Source of the DNA: Ulota crispa
Taxonomy: Eukaryota > Streptophyta > Bryopsida > Orthotrichales > Orthotrichaceae
Assembly: GCA_963920765.1 (NCBI GenBank)
Contig: OY987245.1
Location: 15,640,727 to 15,704,726, forward strand
Length of the DNA: 64,000 nt
Direction of reading: 5' to 3'
Position numbers and translations under genes: made by a program. Position 1 is the stretch's first letter. Each line of letters begins with the position of its first letter. This document shows positions 46,248 through 58,645 of the stretch, in pieces. Under the pieces are notes generated by a model. It searched no databases. It was not told where the DNA came from and worked only from the letters and a program-made list of their open reading frames with translations.

Positions 46248-48200
46248 TACCATTCATTGTGGTCACTCTCTTGAAGCCTTGATAAATCTTCAGCATTTTA
46301 CTTTGAAAATTCGTTTGAAGACTGTGCACCTTTCTTAAACGCATAGGTTTGCTTCCATAGAACTTCCACCTTTATTCGCTCTTCATTTTCCTTACCGCTG
46401 TTGAGACAATTGTGAGAATTCTTAAAACGTTTAATAGAATCAGAAATTTTCTCACTTATGCACGAGTTTACCTATGATGGATTTTGATTTTCAAGTGTAC
46501 GTCTTAGGAAGTTATGCTTGAGATTTCATAATCCTCATTGGTTTTTTTTTCCGTTTAGATTCAAAAGTCAGTTGTGAGCTAGCCATTGGAGAGCAAAGTC
46601 TTGTCGGTTGTGACAGATATCCACTTCTATATTTAGTCTTAGAAGTTTATGAAGTTTAGTTTAGTTGTTGATTCATTTGCAATGCGAAGGGTGCACTTCG
46701 GAAGTGTTTTACATAACAATATTCAAGAGTGGAGCATGTTGGCAATATGAGTGGTTGTCAAGTAAGAATAATTTATGCATTTATTATTGACCACATTTTT
46801 TTTTGTATGAGAGCATGGTTCAAAAATCGTTCTCTAATTGATTGTCAATTTAGTTTTTTATTCATCTTAGTTTTGTATTCACTCACAATTACCATTTTTT
46901 TCCTTTTGGACTTGGGTTGAGTTTTTAGGTTCTAAGAACAACATGACAAAATTTAGCCTATTGTGTAAGGAATTTCTTACCTTGTTGATTAATGTTATGT
47001 GTCGTAGGTAATCATGTTTGTGAAGTGTCGTGATTATTGAGTGCCCATGCCCATGTTGATGGCTTCTTACCTTTGAAATTCTACTCTGATTAAATGAATT
47101 CAAAGTAGATTGTTAGTCCTTTTTAGATACGAAGTTACAGGCTAATCTAAAATCATTCTAGAAATCAATCACTTCAATTAAAATTTCAAATGTTAGCTAA
47201 CCTATTTCTAGATATTCTTGCCTTCGTGACTTTATTTTGTTGTGGAGTTTTAAGTAGAGTTGAAATTGTATGAAGTTTATTAAAATACCCTAATAAATTA
47301 ACCACAATAAACTTCAAAATCTAACTAAATGCAACAACACTCCTTTTTTATCAAAAATTTTGTTTTTCATTTATCTATATAACTTTGAATCTTAATAACT
47401 ATTGAAGATGCTTTCCAAATAGAACATTCCTTGGTCGGTTGGAATGTGCGTTTGCTTGAGTTTCAAAATCTAACCATTCTAATGATACAAACAAAGCTTA
47501 TGCTATGTCCAAGGAAGCTTTGAGCTTCATTGGCAAAAATCCGGCATTTCTCATTTTCAAGCGTGCATGCTCCAAATATTGCTTGTATTTTCAATTATAA
47601 TTAGGTGGTGCTCAGGGTCCAGGAAATATTTGAGATTTTTGGTAAATTTCCTTCAATTCTTGTATTGAACCGGTTTACCAAGGAGCTCTTTTGGTTATTT
47701 TCTCTATTTCATATTATAAGTCATTTTTTAAAGATTTTTGACCGGTTTTTAGCCAAAGTTTGTAAATTGCTAACAGTTTTTTCTCATTTCAATCAGCTAG
47801 CATTGAACTAGCGGTCAATTCTTCCCGGATCTTGATGGTGCTTACTATGCTACACATTCACCATTAAAATTTTATTAGGATTTTCATATGTTAAATAGAA
47901 TGCAAAGTAGAAATTGCAGTAAGTCTTGAAGATGTGATATTACAGAGGTCAAGATGTGATACTACAAAGAACCTTGTAATTTTAGTAGCATGATTATATA
48001 TTTTTTTTGAAAACCTGGCCAATTTTTATTCGGTTGATTCAACCTTCTAAGACCAGTTTTTTTGGTTGCCATTTCATTTGGCTGACTCTCTAAGTTATTG
48101 GTTTTCTGATCTCCAGCTCATTGCAGCCAGAAATGTTGCTGCTGCTATTATTATTGTGTGAGGTTTCCTTCATTGCGTTCTGTTGATGGCTTGCTTGCAG
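46248..48200. other. Remainder of the long UBX-copy intron
   Basis: AT-rich intron sequence between the Stowaway element and the UBX exon acceptor (GCTTGCTTGCAG at 48189-48200). No other exon is recognised; short frames of 60-74 codons lack domains. Confidence 0.5.
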
Positions 48201-48678
48201 GTACGTGTCCGCCTGCCGAATGGAGAACAGAGGGAGCGTATGTTCCCGAACACGTCCACAGTGCAGGTGGTATATGACTACGTCGACACATTGATGTGCT
48301 TCGACGTGCTCTCTTACAGCCTTCTCTCCACTTTCCCACGTGTTGTGTATGGGCCAGGAAGCCGAGCCATGACCTTGAAAGCTGCTGGATTCCACCCTCG
48401 TGTCAGTCTCTTTGTTCAGGTCGATGATTGACAAGCACTATCATGGCACCAAGAACTGGCATTCAGTGTATTGCCAGCCGGTCCAAATTGCAAAAAACAA
48501 CCTGTTGAATTTGAAATTACCGGCTAAAAATAAGTCAAATTTTACCAAAGAATTTAAATGTAGTATTTCATAATATTAATAATACAGAAAATAACCAATG
48601 CAATCCAATGAAAAGCAAGTTGAAATTGGAAAATGTGAGATTTTAGAGAGTGATCCAAAATTTATCTCCAATATTTGA

Positions 48679-48991
48679 CTACATTAAATAGTGCATTTAG
48701 GTTGCCTTAACAATTAGATTGCCTTACTCTAGAAAGTTATCTCATGACTCATTGCTTGGCCACTTGGCGCATGCGACTTTTTAGATACTGGGATTTCACA
48801 TGATATATGGCTTAAACAATGCTAGTTTATTTTTCAACAACTTTGTTGTTATTGTCAAGTCCTTATTGTTTTTGAAGATTTTTTATTGCAATGATTATTG
48901 ATGAAAATTATTGCGATATTAACAAGTACTTGTATAGTGTAAAATATCAAAAAATTAGTATGGGGCAACCTAAATGCACTATTTAATTTTA
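48679..48991. mobile_element. MITE family C, copy 11
   Basis: TACATTAAATAGTGCATTTA at the left, and AGTATGGGGCAACCTAAATG then CACTATTTAATTTTA at the right; about 310 bp with a degenerate right terminus. Confidence 0.85.
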
Positions 48992-51060
48992 GTTGCAAAC
49001 TGTTTGTGTAATTGTGATTTTTTTGTGTTTTGATCTTGAACATTGAAGATATCCAATTATTTTGCATATATTTTTTTCAAATTTTGGTGTTGTTAAATAT
49101 ACGTGCCTGTCTCTTAATGTTTTGTAAGTATCTCTCAATGTTTTACAAGTGCTTCTTGATGTTTTGCAAATCAAAATATTTTTTTGATTATTACTTAATA
49201 TGGATTTTGAATAGTCCGTGTTCATTTGAATGTGACGTTGTCTCTTCATTGAACGTTAGATGAGTTAGGGAGAGGCATCCAAAACCAACAATATCTTCTT
49301 CTTTTATAATCTTAACTATTCAACTCACATGCTGTCCTAGACATATGCTACTCTCACATGACACTAAGGTAGAATAACCTAAAAGTGAGCATGCATTAAA
49401 AAGTACACACTAATGAATTCAAGTGAAAATTATACTTTCATTGAAAAATGTTCGAAACTCATTGGAGGATATTTGCTTTTAGAACATAGATATCAAAGTA
49501 CAAATTTAGAAAATTGAGGGATTGACTTTGATATGTACTCACATCTTTGTGTAATGTTCAAATGTCATTTTTGGACTTCCCTTGATTTTATAACGAATGA
49601 GTCTTGTGTAATGCTATAAAAAAATAGTTCAACAATGACACATTCTGGTTGTTTAGGAAATGTGCTTAGTTTCTGATCAACTTAGTGCAAGGTAGAAAAT
49701 AGACCATTTTCATAATTTTGGTCATTGCTTATTGTTGGGTTCATTTATACAAATAAAAAATCTCAAGTGGTAGTGAAGTCAAGAATTGAAGAATGTTTCA
49801 ATTTCTTCCAAATTGGCACAATCTCAAAAACAAACATTTGTTACAAATGGTTAAAGCAAAAAAGTGTGGTTACTATTATGAACAATAGGAGAATTATTTT
49901 GGCTGTTTTCTCTATTTTGATTTACCAAGTCCTTGATAAGTAAAAATTTCACTCCAAGATGCGAAACAATAATTGGTACCTTGAGCAATGAATATATAAT
50001 GTTGTATTCCATTGGAAGGGTCAATACTTCCCTGCTAAATTATCAAAATTTCTCATAAAATGCAAATTTACAATTGAAATACTTCTTTGAATATTCACAT
50101 GTAGTCGTTGTGAGAAGATATTTCTCTCTAGAGAAAATATTTTCCCTGAAATTTTGGTTACTACACTTATAATGAATTTTTAAGCTAGTCTTGCCTTTAA
50201 GATATGGTATTTCAAAATTGTTGCTTTCTACTTCGATATAGAAAGTTTCACTTACATGCCAAGGTGTTGTATGCAATTGCATCACTTTACACATATGACT
50301 TCATTTCTAAGATGCAAAAGTGTTACCAATATTATAACTTCAAATAGGCTTAGCCATTGGAAGGATTATGATAATGGATACTTTGAATGTGCACTCTTAA
50401 GTTTTAAACTAATAATTAGGCTACAAAGCCTTTTTTGAGTAATTTTTTTTGAATAAAAGATTACTCAACTTTCTATACATATAAATTTTCCCCTTTTAAA
50501 AGCTTCTTTATCTTCTTTGGTCTAATGACAATAATCTTGATATTTGAGATAATATTTAAAGTACAACCTTCTTCATCTGTATTTTGATATTGTACACATT
50601 ATTTGAGTTTTCTTTGGATCGCATTGATTATAGTACTCAAAAACATGATTTATTTGAAGTACTTATGCATCACATTAGGAGAAATTTAAGCCCTCTAGAG
50701 GGGTCTTTATGATTCCGTGCCCAATGTGCATATAGAGAAATTTTCAGAGGTCAGATCTAACCTCTGTCACGCAGCCAGATTAGATGACACAATGTACGAA
50801 CCATGTACAAACCAATGAAAAAAAATAAAAAAAATAAAAAAAATTACTGTTTTTATTTCACCTTCGTTATGTAGCGGGCACGCATTCATAGGGGCCTTCT
50901 GGAGGGCTCAGAATTTTGCTAATGTGTATTGTTGTGATACATTGAATCAAGTATATATGTATATGTGAACACAATTCTTGATTTAATGTGTATAATTTTG
51001 AGCTATACAATCGTTATCAATGTTCAAACAATCTTGAAAATATATAAAATAATTGAATTT
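48992..51060. other. AT-rich intergenic DNA
   Basis: No gene is seen. Frames of 60-86 codons are scattered on both strands without domains. At 49085-49165 there is a degenerate tandem repeat around TTTTGTAAGTATCTCTCAATG. Near 50700-50905 words such as GCCCTCTAGAGGGGTC and GGGGCCTTCTGGAGGGCTC suggest a small element of about 200 bp. Confidence 0.4.
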
Positions 51061-51490
51061 AGGGGAAATTACAAATAGGAGCATGAAAACCTAAAATATT
51101 ACAAATAGGGGCGTAGTTTCAACATAATTGCAAATATGGGCACAATTTTTTTTATTCAAATGTTTGTAATTTTTTTTTAAGTTGGACATTGGTTGAATTA
51201 TACACATCACACTAGATGTTACCTAACTTTCAAAAAATTAAAATTTTCCAAAGATTGCCATCCTCTTTACTAAAATTTCTTTATTTAGGCTTGATTTGGA
51301 GAGACCTTTGAGTTTTATAGAAATTAACTAACATCTAATGTGAAGTGTCTATATCAACCAATGTCCAAACTAAAAAAAATTACAAAAATCACAGTTTTTT
51401 AAAAATTGTGCCCCTATTTATAATTATTTTGAAACTGCACCCCTATTTGTAATATTTTATGTTTTCATGCCCCTATTTGTAATTTCCCCT
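51061..51490. mobile_element. Long-TIR MITE family I, copy 2
   Basis: AGGGGAAATTACAAATAGGA at the left and CCCCTATTTGTAATTTCCCC at the right; the interior ACATTGGTTGAATTATACAC and TTTAGGCTTGATTTGGAGAG closely match the copy at 22153-22588. Confidence 0.9.
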
Positions 51491-52530
51491 TAAATTGCCA
51501 AAGTATAGTAAAATCATGTTAGTACAACATCTATTGCCTTTGTGATTTAATGAGTGTGCATTAGTTATTTTCCAAAAGGCCTCAGGTGTGCAAAATCTAT
51601 CAAATTTACAAACCAACTATTTGGAGAGTGATTATAATTCATGAAAATCGACTTGGTTTTTGATATTGTCCTATTCAAAATATAAGTACAAAAACATCTC
51701 CTTGATTTATAGTTTTTATGGCCACTTCAAATTAGAATGTAACAAATTTTAAATAGCAAAAAAACACACTCATAGGCTTCAAACCATATTAAAAATCAAT
51801 TTTCTTCACTTTGGTACTTTTGATGTGCTTTTGAATGCTTTATTTGCTGAGTAGTTGAAGCTCATGTCTTCTTAAATTTCCTTAAGCCTCATACATTTGT
51901 TGTCACTTTTAGGTGCCCGTAAAGTAGTTTTTTGTACCAAAAGTTGATTCAAATGGCTACCTACATTGTGCAAAGTTAAAGTTAAGATTTAATTTGGTGC
52001 ATGTTGTTTTAGCAAAAAAGGTGTACTTTGTTAGAAATACTGAAAATATGTTTATAATTTTTTTTTTGAACAAGCCTCCTTTTTGGATAGAATATTTGTG
52101 AACATCAGGAATGAAAGTCTTGCTCAAAGACAGAATGATGTATTTGTCACATTTAGAAAGAAAACTAAGATGCCCCTATTATAACTACATGCAAATTTTT
52201 TCTTTTTAATGACAATGATAGGCTTGAAAAAAGATTTCAAAAACCAAAAAGATTCTCAAAATCCAACCCTTCCTCCAAAATTTTCAATATAACTAAAAAG
52301 AAGAAATCTTTAATATTGGTTATCCTAAATTTCAGACGTAAGGTAGCAACACCTATAACAATCACTATACCCATAACCATCACCTCTAAAATCTTGGAAA
52401 ATTTGTGGAAGCTAATAGATGTAATTACAAAGATGTACAACATGTGAACATGAAACCTTATTGTTGGTATCAGGTGCAGTTACAAACGGCTCTTTAAAAA
52501 ATTCACAACTTATTCTCACAATATCCAAAT
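51491..52530. other. AT-rich intergenic DNA
   Basis: No gene and no recognised repeat family; one 68-codon minus-strand frame without a domain. Confidence 0.4.
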
Positions 52531-52937
52531 GGGAATTGATATGCGTACCACACCTTCTTGACTATCCCACCACACCCTGGGGTAAATTTTAGATTTCTAC
52601 CATCAAAAAGTTGAATTTGAGAATTTGGAATTCATATTTGGACTCAGACTGTGATTTTGTCTAGAATCACAAAAAAGTTCTAATTGAACAACATCCAATG
52701 AAAAAGCTTAGCTCGGGGGAAAAATATAACTTTTACTTTTGTTTATAAAAAAGATAAGCTTTTTTATTGGATGTTGTTCAATTAAAACTTTTTTGTGAAT
52801 CTAGATAAAAACACGGTCTTTGAGTCCAAATTTGAATTCCAAATTCTCAAATTCAGCTTTTTGATGGTAGAAATCTAAAATTTACCCTAGGATGTGGTGG
52901 GACAGTCAAGAAGGTGTGGTAAGCATATCAATTCCCT
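52531..52937. mobile_element. MITE family F, copy 2
   Basis: GGGAATTGATATGCGTACCA at the left and GGTAAGCATATCAATTCCC at the right, followed inwards by TTGACTATCCCACCACACCC and its complement. The arms extend almost to the centre (GAACAACATCCAATGAAAAA against TTGGATGTTGTTCAATT), so this copy is a near-complete hairpin. Confidence 0.9.
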
Positions 52938-53097
52938 ATCCAAATAATACATTCAAAAGTGTAGACTCATCATTTTTCTCTTGCTAATAGGATCCTAGAA
53001 TTTACCAGATGTTAATTAATAATCATCATGTTCAAAACCCTCAGGTTGACGGTTATGGGTACTGCTACTTTACAACCCTGCGGAAGGTTTCCACCCC

Positions 53098-53357
53098 CAT
53101 AACATTCAGTAGCACTCAGCAGGCCTGCCCTCCCTCCAACTAAAGAGTGTGGAATATTCCACACTCATTAGTAGCTAAGAGGACACTTGGTTGAATTTGT
53201 CAGAGAGTTTATGAAAGAGAGGCTCAATTTAGTGCACATACGTCGATGTGGGGTCAGCCATGTCAGGGAAAAAAAAAAAATTGTGTCAGGATAAAGTTCG
53301 TGGATGATATTTGAAGAGAGGAAAAGGTAGCCTCTCTTCATGCTACATAATATTGTT
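53098..53357. mobile_element. MITE family G, copy 3 (inverted)
   Basis: CATAACATTCAGTAGCACTC at the left; the right end is degenerate (CATGCTACATAATATTGTT). The interior GTGCACATACGTCGATGTGG and GTGTGGAATATTCCACAC are as in copies 1 and 2 but reverse-complemented. It lies about 500 bp upstream of the coatomer zeta start. Confidence 0.85.
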
Positions 53358-53858
53358 CACCAGGGTTGAATGCTCCCCAGCCGCAGAGGAATATCCTTCC
53401 CCTAATACTTAAGGAGTGGCTTAAATTATGGATTCTCAATGCTCATTAATCCACAGTTTAAATCTGATTAGATCTGATGCATGGCATTCAGTAAGAGATC
53501 CTCATATTTGGGGAGCAAGAGGGGCCCCCAGTGAAAGTTAACAATGTTATGTACTCAATGTTACGCCTTATTGAAACCGAACTTCCGGACTACCCGTTCG
53601 TCAACTCTGCAAGCTATCGTCCACTGTCGTTTATTCCTCGTCAACTGTCGTTCATTCCTCATCGACTGTCGTTCGTTCTCCGTCCACTTCTCGCCGTCTC
53701 TCTCCCATCAAGCTTGAGGTCATCGGGAGACTTGATTGCAGAGCTGTCTGCGACGTGATCGCCTCTTGGACAAAGTTGCGGCAGATCTGGTGCATTCTTT
53801 GTTGTTCTTCGTCGGTGGCAAACTCTCCGGCCTCACCCGTGTCGATCGATCCTGCAAC
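53358..53858 (+). promoter_or_regulatory. 5' flank and leader of the coatomer zeta gene
   Basis: The sequence becomes pyrimidine- and GC-richer from about 53560, with an imperfect tandem repeat of GTCGTTCATTCCTC-like words (53620-53680), consistent with a 5' leader. No clear TATA box is seen. The 75-codon frame here is not a separate gene. Confidence 0.45.
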
Positions 53859-56445
53859 ATGGATGTAAGCATTTTGGTGCATTTATGCTGGTTTCTGTTT
53901 TCCGGCGCTTCCTTACCTCAATTCTAGGTTATTTTTTTTCCAGAAACAGAAGGCATTCAAATAGCTTAGGATTTGTTTCTAATCGTTCACATTTCGAGTT
54001 CTGTTTCAAGTCTTTTCAGTGAACTTGTACGAAGCTTTCTCGAGGAGGTTTGGTCAAGATCATATCGTGCTCAGACCTAGGCGATCGTGTTTGTCCTGAA
54101 GAAAGTCCTTCCTCTTTCATGTCCCGGTCATTGCGTTTTCTATTTGCTGGAAGGTCACAGTTTAAAGTTGCGGAAGATTTTTAAGAAATGAAAGCTTTTC
54201 AATTACATTAAGGCTTAATTTTGCTTGTTCACACTTGAAGCCTCTGTTCTTTTCTTATTACTTTTTCTCCATTAGGTTTGGTCAATATATTTTTAGAAGA
54301 TCTTATCTTGCTCAGACCTGGACGATCGTATTGCATGACGTCCTGGATTTGGTTGCTTGCCAGAAGCGACCAAAGTAAGTTATTCCTGTTTCATGTCACA
54401 GGCATTACGTCTTGTAATCGCGCAACGGTCACATTTCAATGAAGCGGAGGATGTCTAAGTACATTAGTTGCTTTTGATTGTTCAAATGAGTAGTTGCGTG
54501 TTGTTCACTTATTTCTATAGTTAATTTTTTTCAAAGTGTGTTTAGAGAATTTGTGCGAAGTGCTCGATTAGATTTGGTCAAAAGGTTTTTAGAAGATCGT
54601 GTCGAGCTCAGACCTAGACGATCGTATGTGACGTCTTGGTTGTGGTTGCTCGCTTAGCGGAACCGAAACTACGTCATTCCTTTTTCATATCACGGGCGTT
54701 GCTGCGTCTTGTAAATCCCGCGAAGGTCACATTTTATGATTTGGTTATTTGTTTTGTGCGAAGCTGCCTTTTTGAAATTGATTAATGTGTGTGGTTAGAG
54801 GCACGTACAAAATTGTGCTTGCACTTGATAATGAGTGGTGAGATGTACTGCTAACGTTTGTATGCTCTGTAGGCCTCTACTCCGTTGGTGAAGAACGTCA
54901 TTCTTCTAGATGCCGAGGGGAAGCGTGTGGCTGTCAAATACTTTTCAGACGACTGGCCAAGCCTTTCGGCTAAACTAGCCTTCGAGAAGTCTATTTTCAC
55001 TAAAACGCAGCGAACAAGTGCTCGAACAGAAGGTATTTACTGACGGAACATGCCTCACATAACCCTATGCAACTTGAGCATTATATCATATCAGGAGCCT
55101 AGCGTTTCAATTTCCTGCGTAATCCTCTAAAACGAGACTTACTAAAGTTATGTTCTCTTCACTATAATCTGTTTATCTCTAGTATTGCACCTGGAAGATG
55201 AGCTGCAACTGATACTTTGATACTTTCAATTGCAGCTGAGATTGGACTTTTTGATGGTTATATTGTCGTGTACAAATTCATCTCTGATCTCCATTTCTAC
55301 GTAACTGGAGGTGAAGATGAAAATGAGCTTATTCTTGCAACAGTTTTGCAAGGATTTTTCGATGCAGTGTCACTGCTTCTCAGGTTACACCGCCTTTCAG
55401 CGCAACATTCATTTTTCCTTTTTGTGTTTTGTGTCATTACTTGCGCTTTGGAAGAGAATTTCTGGATTTTTCTTGGTGAAAGCATTATTTGGGAAGCTTT
55501 TGTACTGATTTTCAATGTGAAGGTTATTGGTCAGGGCTTTAGTGTTGGTTTTGATGTCTTGATAATTGTGTCTACCCACTGTTGTCACGGCACTCGGCTA
55601 TATGCAAAGTACCTAATTTTGTTGTGAATGTCATGTTGCAGGAACAACGTCGAGAAGAAAAGTATCCTGGAAAACTTGGACCTTGTACTTCTTTGCCTCG
55701 ATGAGATTGTGGATGGCGGGTAAACCAACTATTTTCGCACCTTTATTCAAACAATTTATTCTGATAATATATTCTAGGACTGAAGTATTGCTCGACATTT
55801 CGTTTGAGAATAATGCCGCTAGATGAACATTATTTGTGAGCACCTTTGTTTATATTCTGGGCTTATTTTGGTGGAATTCGATGATCATTTAACTACAATG
55901 CTTTTGTGAATTGCAAGTTTCTAGCCCTGCTGGCTTTTGAAGGTAGTTGACAGTACTTCTGTAATTCTCTTTTGCCGCACAGAATCATATTGGAGACAGA
56001 TGCCGACGTTATTGCTGGCAGAGTAGCAATGCGAGGCGCTGATGCCGATGTACCCCTTTCTGAGCAGGTACTCTTCTGCTAGTGCTCTTTTTCCACTTAT
56101 TATTATTTGCAGGAAGTCACGTTGTTGCTGGACGTTCGAGATGTGCGCTAACGATGAGAGTCAGTTGTGGTTCTGTCCGGCAACACTCATTTGGCGCTTT
56201 CTTTTCTGAGACCATACTCAAAACGTCCTGAATCGACCTGCAAAAATGAGAGTAGCATCTTGATCTTCTTGCAAATCTGTATATTAGTTTATTAGGTTTA
56301 TTTCGTTCTATTAGATTTGCAGTTTCCTCTGTTTCAAGTGATCCTAAATCTTCATTGTGTGTCATATCTACTTCGTTTTGTGCAGACAATTTCTCAGGCA
56401 CTTGCAACGGCCAGGGAGCATTTGGCAAGGTCGCTGCTCAAGTAG
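53859..56445 (+). CDS. Coatomer subunit zeta (COPI coat)
   Basis: Six exons: 53859-53864, 54873-55032, 55236-55383, 55642-55719, 55983-56067, 56386-56445; all junctions GT-AG and in phase, giving 178 residues, the usual length for zeta-COP. The first exon is only ATG GAT, joined to [20 protein letters not shown]. Hallmarks: [80 protein letters not shown] and the C-terminal [20 protein letters not shown]. It is a longin-fold small subunit that pairs with gamma-COP in the COPI coat, acting in Golgi-to-ER and intra-Golgi transport. No stop or frameshift is present, so the gene looks functional. The 6-bp coding first exon followed by a 1-kb intron is easily missed by gene finders. Confidence 0.96.
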
Positions 56446-58645
56446 AGCATTCGATATCATGGTGAGACTAAAGGGGATTAGCGTCTATAAAGTTTTTGAT
56501 TCACCCGGAAGAAGAGTATGCAAATTATGTTTCATTTGATGCATGAACTTCGAGTATCGTTTTCAAGGAATCTGATTGTAGGAGTGAAGATTACATGCTG
56601 TTAATGATTTATGCGATTACTAAATATGTCTAGCACTTACTAACGGTTTTTATTAACTATTAGTGACTTCGACGGTGGCAGGCTGTTGGCTGCCTGCTGA
56701 AGGACGACTTCGTCAGTTAAGCAGTAACCGCCAACACCGCGAAGCCGCCTCATCTTTTTGTCAATTCTTTCCATGATCATTTCAATCAATTAAATTATTT
56801 CTTTGATTGATTTTGATTTTGAGTTTAGGGGCATTCGAATCTTTGGAAATAGTGCTCGCATAAGCACATGTTCCGCTGTTTTAGTTTCGTCACGGACTTT
56901 ATACATATTTTGAAGCTTCTATTTTCCATCGAATGTCCAGAGTCCGACTCATTCAACCCCGAGATTCCCATTTATTCACATTGGAAGCAACTGCAGATAC
57001 CATCTGTTTTAAAATTTCTTGTTATTCAGGCCTTCGTCCGCCTCAATAGGTATTTGTTTGTCCTTCGAGCAAAACTGTCGCTCCTTTGACAGCATCATAT
57101 GCCTTTCTACTAATTTTCTTGCTACTGTTTTCCGAAACATTCCGGTTTGGAATCTGAAGCGAGTTCTTTTGTCGTTCTTTTCCTTAGAGCATACCGCGAT
57201 CTTCATACTGCCAGGAGTTTTTACCAGGAAACTTTTTCTTCTCATTGAAGTCTCCGAAAGAGTTCAGCGCTACTACTGTTTACTTGGTTGTGACTACAGG
57301 CTTACCCTAATTTTTTCTTATGGTTAGTGCAGTCCTTGGGATTCTCAATTGAATTCAGGTCCATGAACGATCGTCTACTTGTTGACATGGGGCTGACAAA
57401 ACCAACATGGGGCTGACAAAACCGTCTCGCATCAATTTTTGTTCTTTCTCCCAGATTGATCTTGGTTTATTTATTCTCTGCGAAGTTCGACTCGTTTTTT
57501 TCGCGAGTGTCCTCAAATTTGCCTTCTGTTGCCTAGAGTCTACCCAATTTCTTGACATTTTTCCCTCTGTGACCATTAGCAGATGAGTTGCTCTCTTTAG
57601 GAGCGCAAATATTTATGCTCTTTGGATTTGCTTCTTTCCATTTCCACTTCTGAGCTGAGATGCTTATCTATTATGTTGTCTGCCTGTATTTGCTCCTTAT
57701 ATGACGACCTGGTTGTGTTGAAGCCATGAAGAGCAGGCCTTAATATTTTTCAATTGGCAGGGGCTTGGGCTCAAGCCTTGTATACTGTTCTTTTCACGAT
57801 GGTACAAGTTGCTAATGTCTGAAGGCTGTAAAGACTGTATGTTGTACCTTGATCTTGGTGGCCCTCTTCTTTCAGTATCCCTTTGCAGGACGAATTCGGA
57901 GTGAAATCCTCACTCGAGATTCTTTCAGCCAAAAGTGTGTTCGAATTGGACCACATGACGGCTTCAGACTGGGATTGCTCCACCCTGCACGATACAAGCT
58001 GGCTTTGTAAAGAGCCAAGATCTGAGCGGTGGAAGCATCACCAACTACTGAAATCTCAACGAAAAATCACTCTGTAAATCTCTTTATTGCCATTGGATTA
58101 CAAGATATGTGCCTATCTGTTTTCTTGGCATAGAGGGCCTTTTTTGAAATCCCAGAATCATATAAGTCCATTTCAGCCCAAGTTAGTGCCATCCAGTTCG
58201 TCAATCATCATTGGCTCCTTCATTCAGTTTATTGAGACCTATTGCATTGCTGGCAAATAGATTGCCCTGAAGTTGTGCCTCAGATTACAAGGTCAAGTTT
58301 GTTTCTTCAGTTCATCTGAGCTTGTATGCCATCCTCTGAAACTGGCGTAAGAACATGTATTTAAACCCTAAGTGTGTAAATGGGTAAAGGTAGCTGTTTC
58401 AATATTTGTGGGAGTTGAAACAAATTGCTAAGGAAGCTTGAAAGAAAGGTTACAATTAACTACATATTGAAAGAAGAAATTGTGTCCACCACTTTTAAAC
58501 GAGGCGTGTTTTAAATTTTACTGCAATGTGGCGGTACTTTCCAAAGCACACTTCCTACTTCTATCAATTTCATGATTATGAATGTTTTTCTTTGAGAATT
58601 GTAGTGCATTTGATGTGCTTCTTCAATTGATTGTGATTGTCAAGG
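56446..58645. other. Intergenic, possibly transcribed, no gene assigned
   Basis: The stretch is less AT-rich than the TE-dominated parts. It includes a 20-bp tandem duplication at 57385-57423 (ACATGGGGCTGACAAAACC twice) and an imperfect palindrome near 56680-56750. A frame at 57883-58077 follows an acceptor-like CCCTTTGCAG, but I recognise no domain and cannot link it to other exons. Confidence 0.4.

Larger units (their letters stand above)
45360..48431 (+). pseudogene. 5'-truncated UBX paralogue (coiled coil and UBX only)
   Basis: Three coding blocks in frame: about 45360-45473, 45677-45847 and 48201-48431. They encode the end of the coiled coil (RRRLRAEQDAEFQAALLHDQ, then ERENRRRQKALRAAQ), ELGPDVTK, and a full UBX domain (VRVRLPNGEQRERMF, STFPRVVYGPG). 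The intron position before UBX matches the neighbouring gene, so this is a DNA-level duplicate, not a retrocopy. The UBA, membrane hairpin and UAS exons are absent, no in-frame ATG precedes the first block, and TAA lies at 45357-45359. The UBX domain is only about half identical to the neighbour (41 of 76 by eye), yet all three blocks lack stops or frameshifts, which argues for past or present selection. The first intron would have a GC donor (CAG|GCACGC). A weak resemblance to UAS sequence at 45050-45155 may be a remnant. Pseudogene or short p97-binding protein: undecided. Confidence 0.7.

Noticed and set aside
57883-58077. 64-codon frame after an acceptor-like site downstream of coatomer zeta
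   Set aside because: No domain, no matching donor upstream in phase; it may be an exon but cannot be supported.
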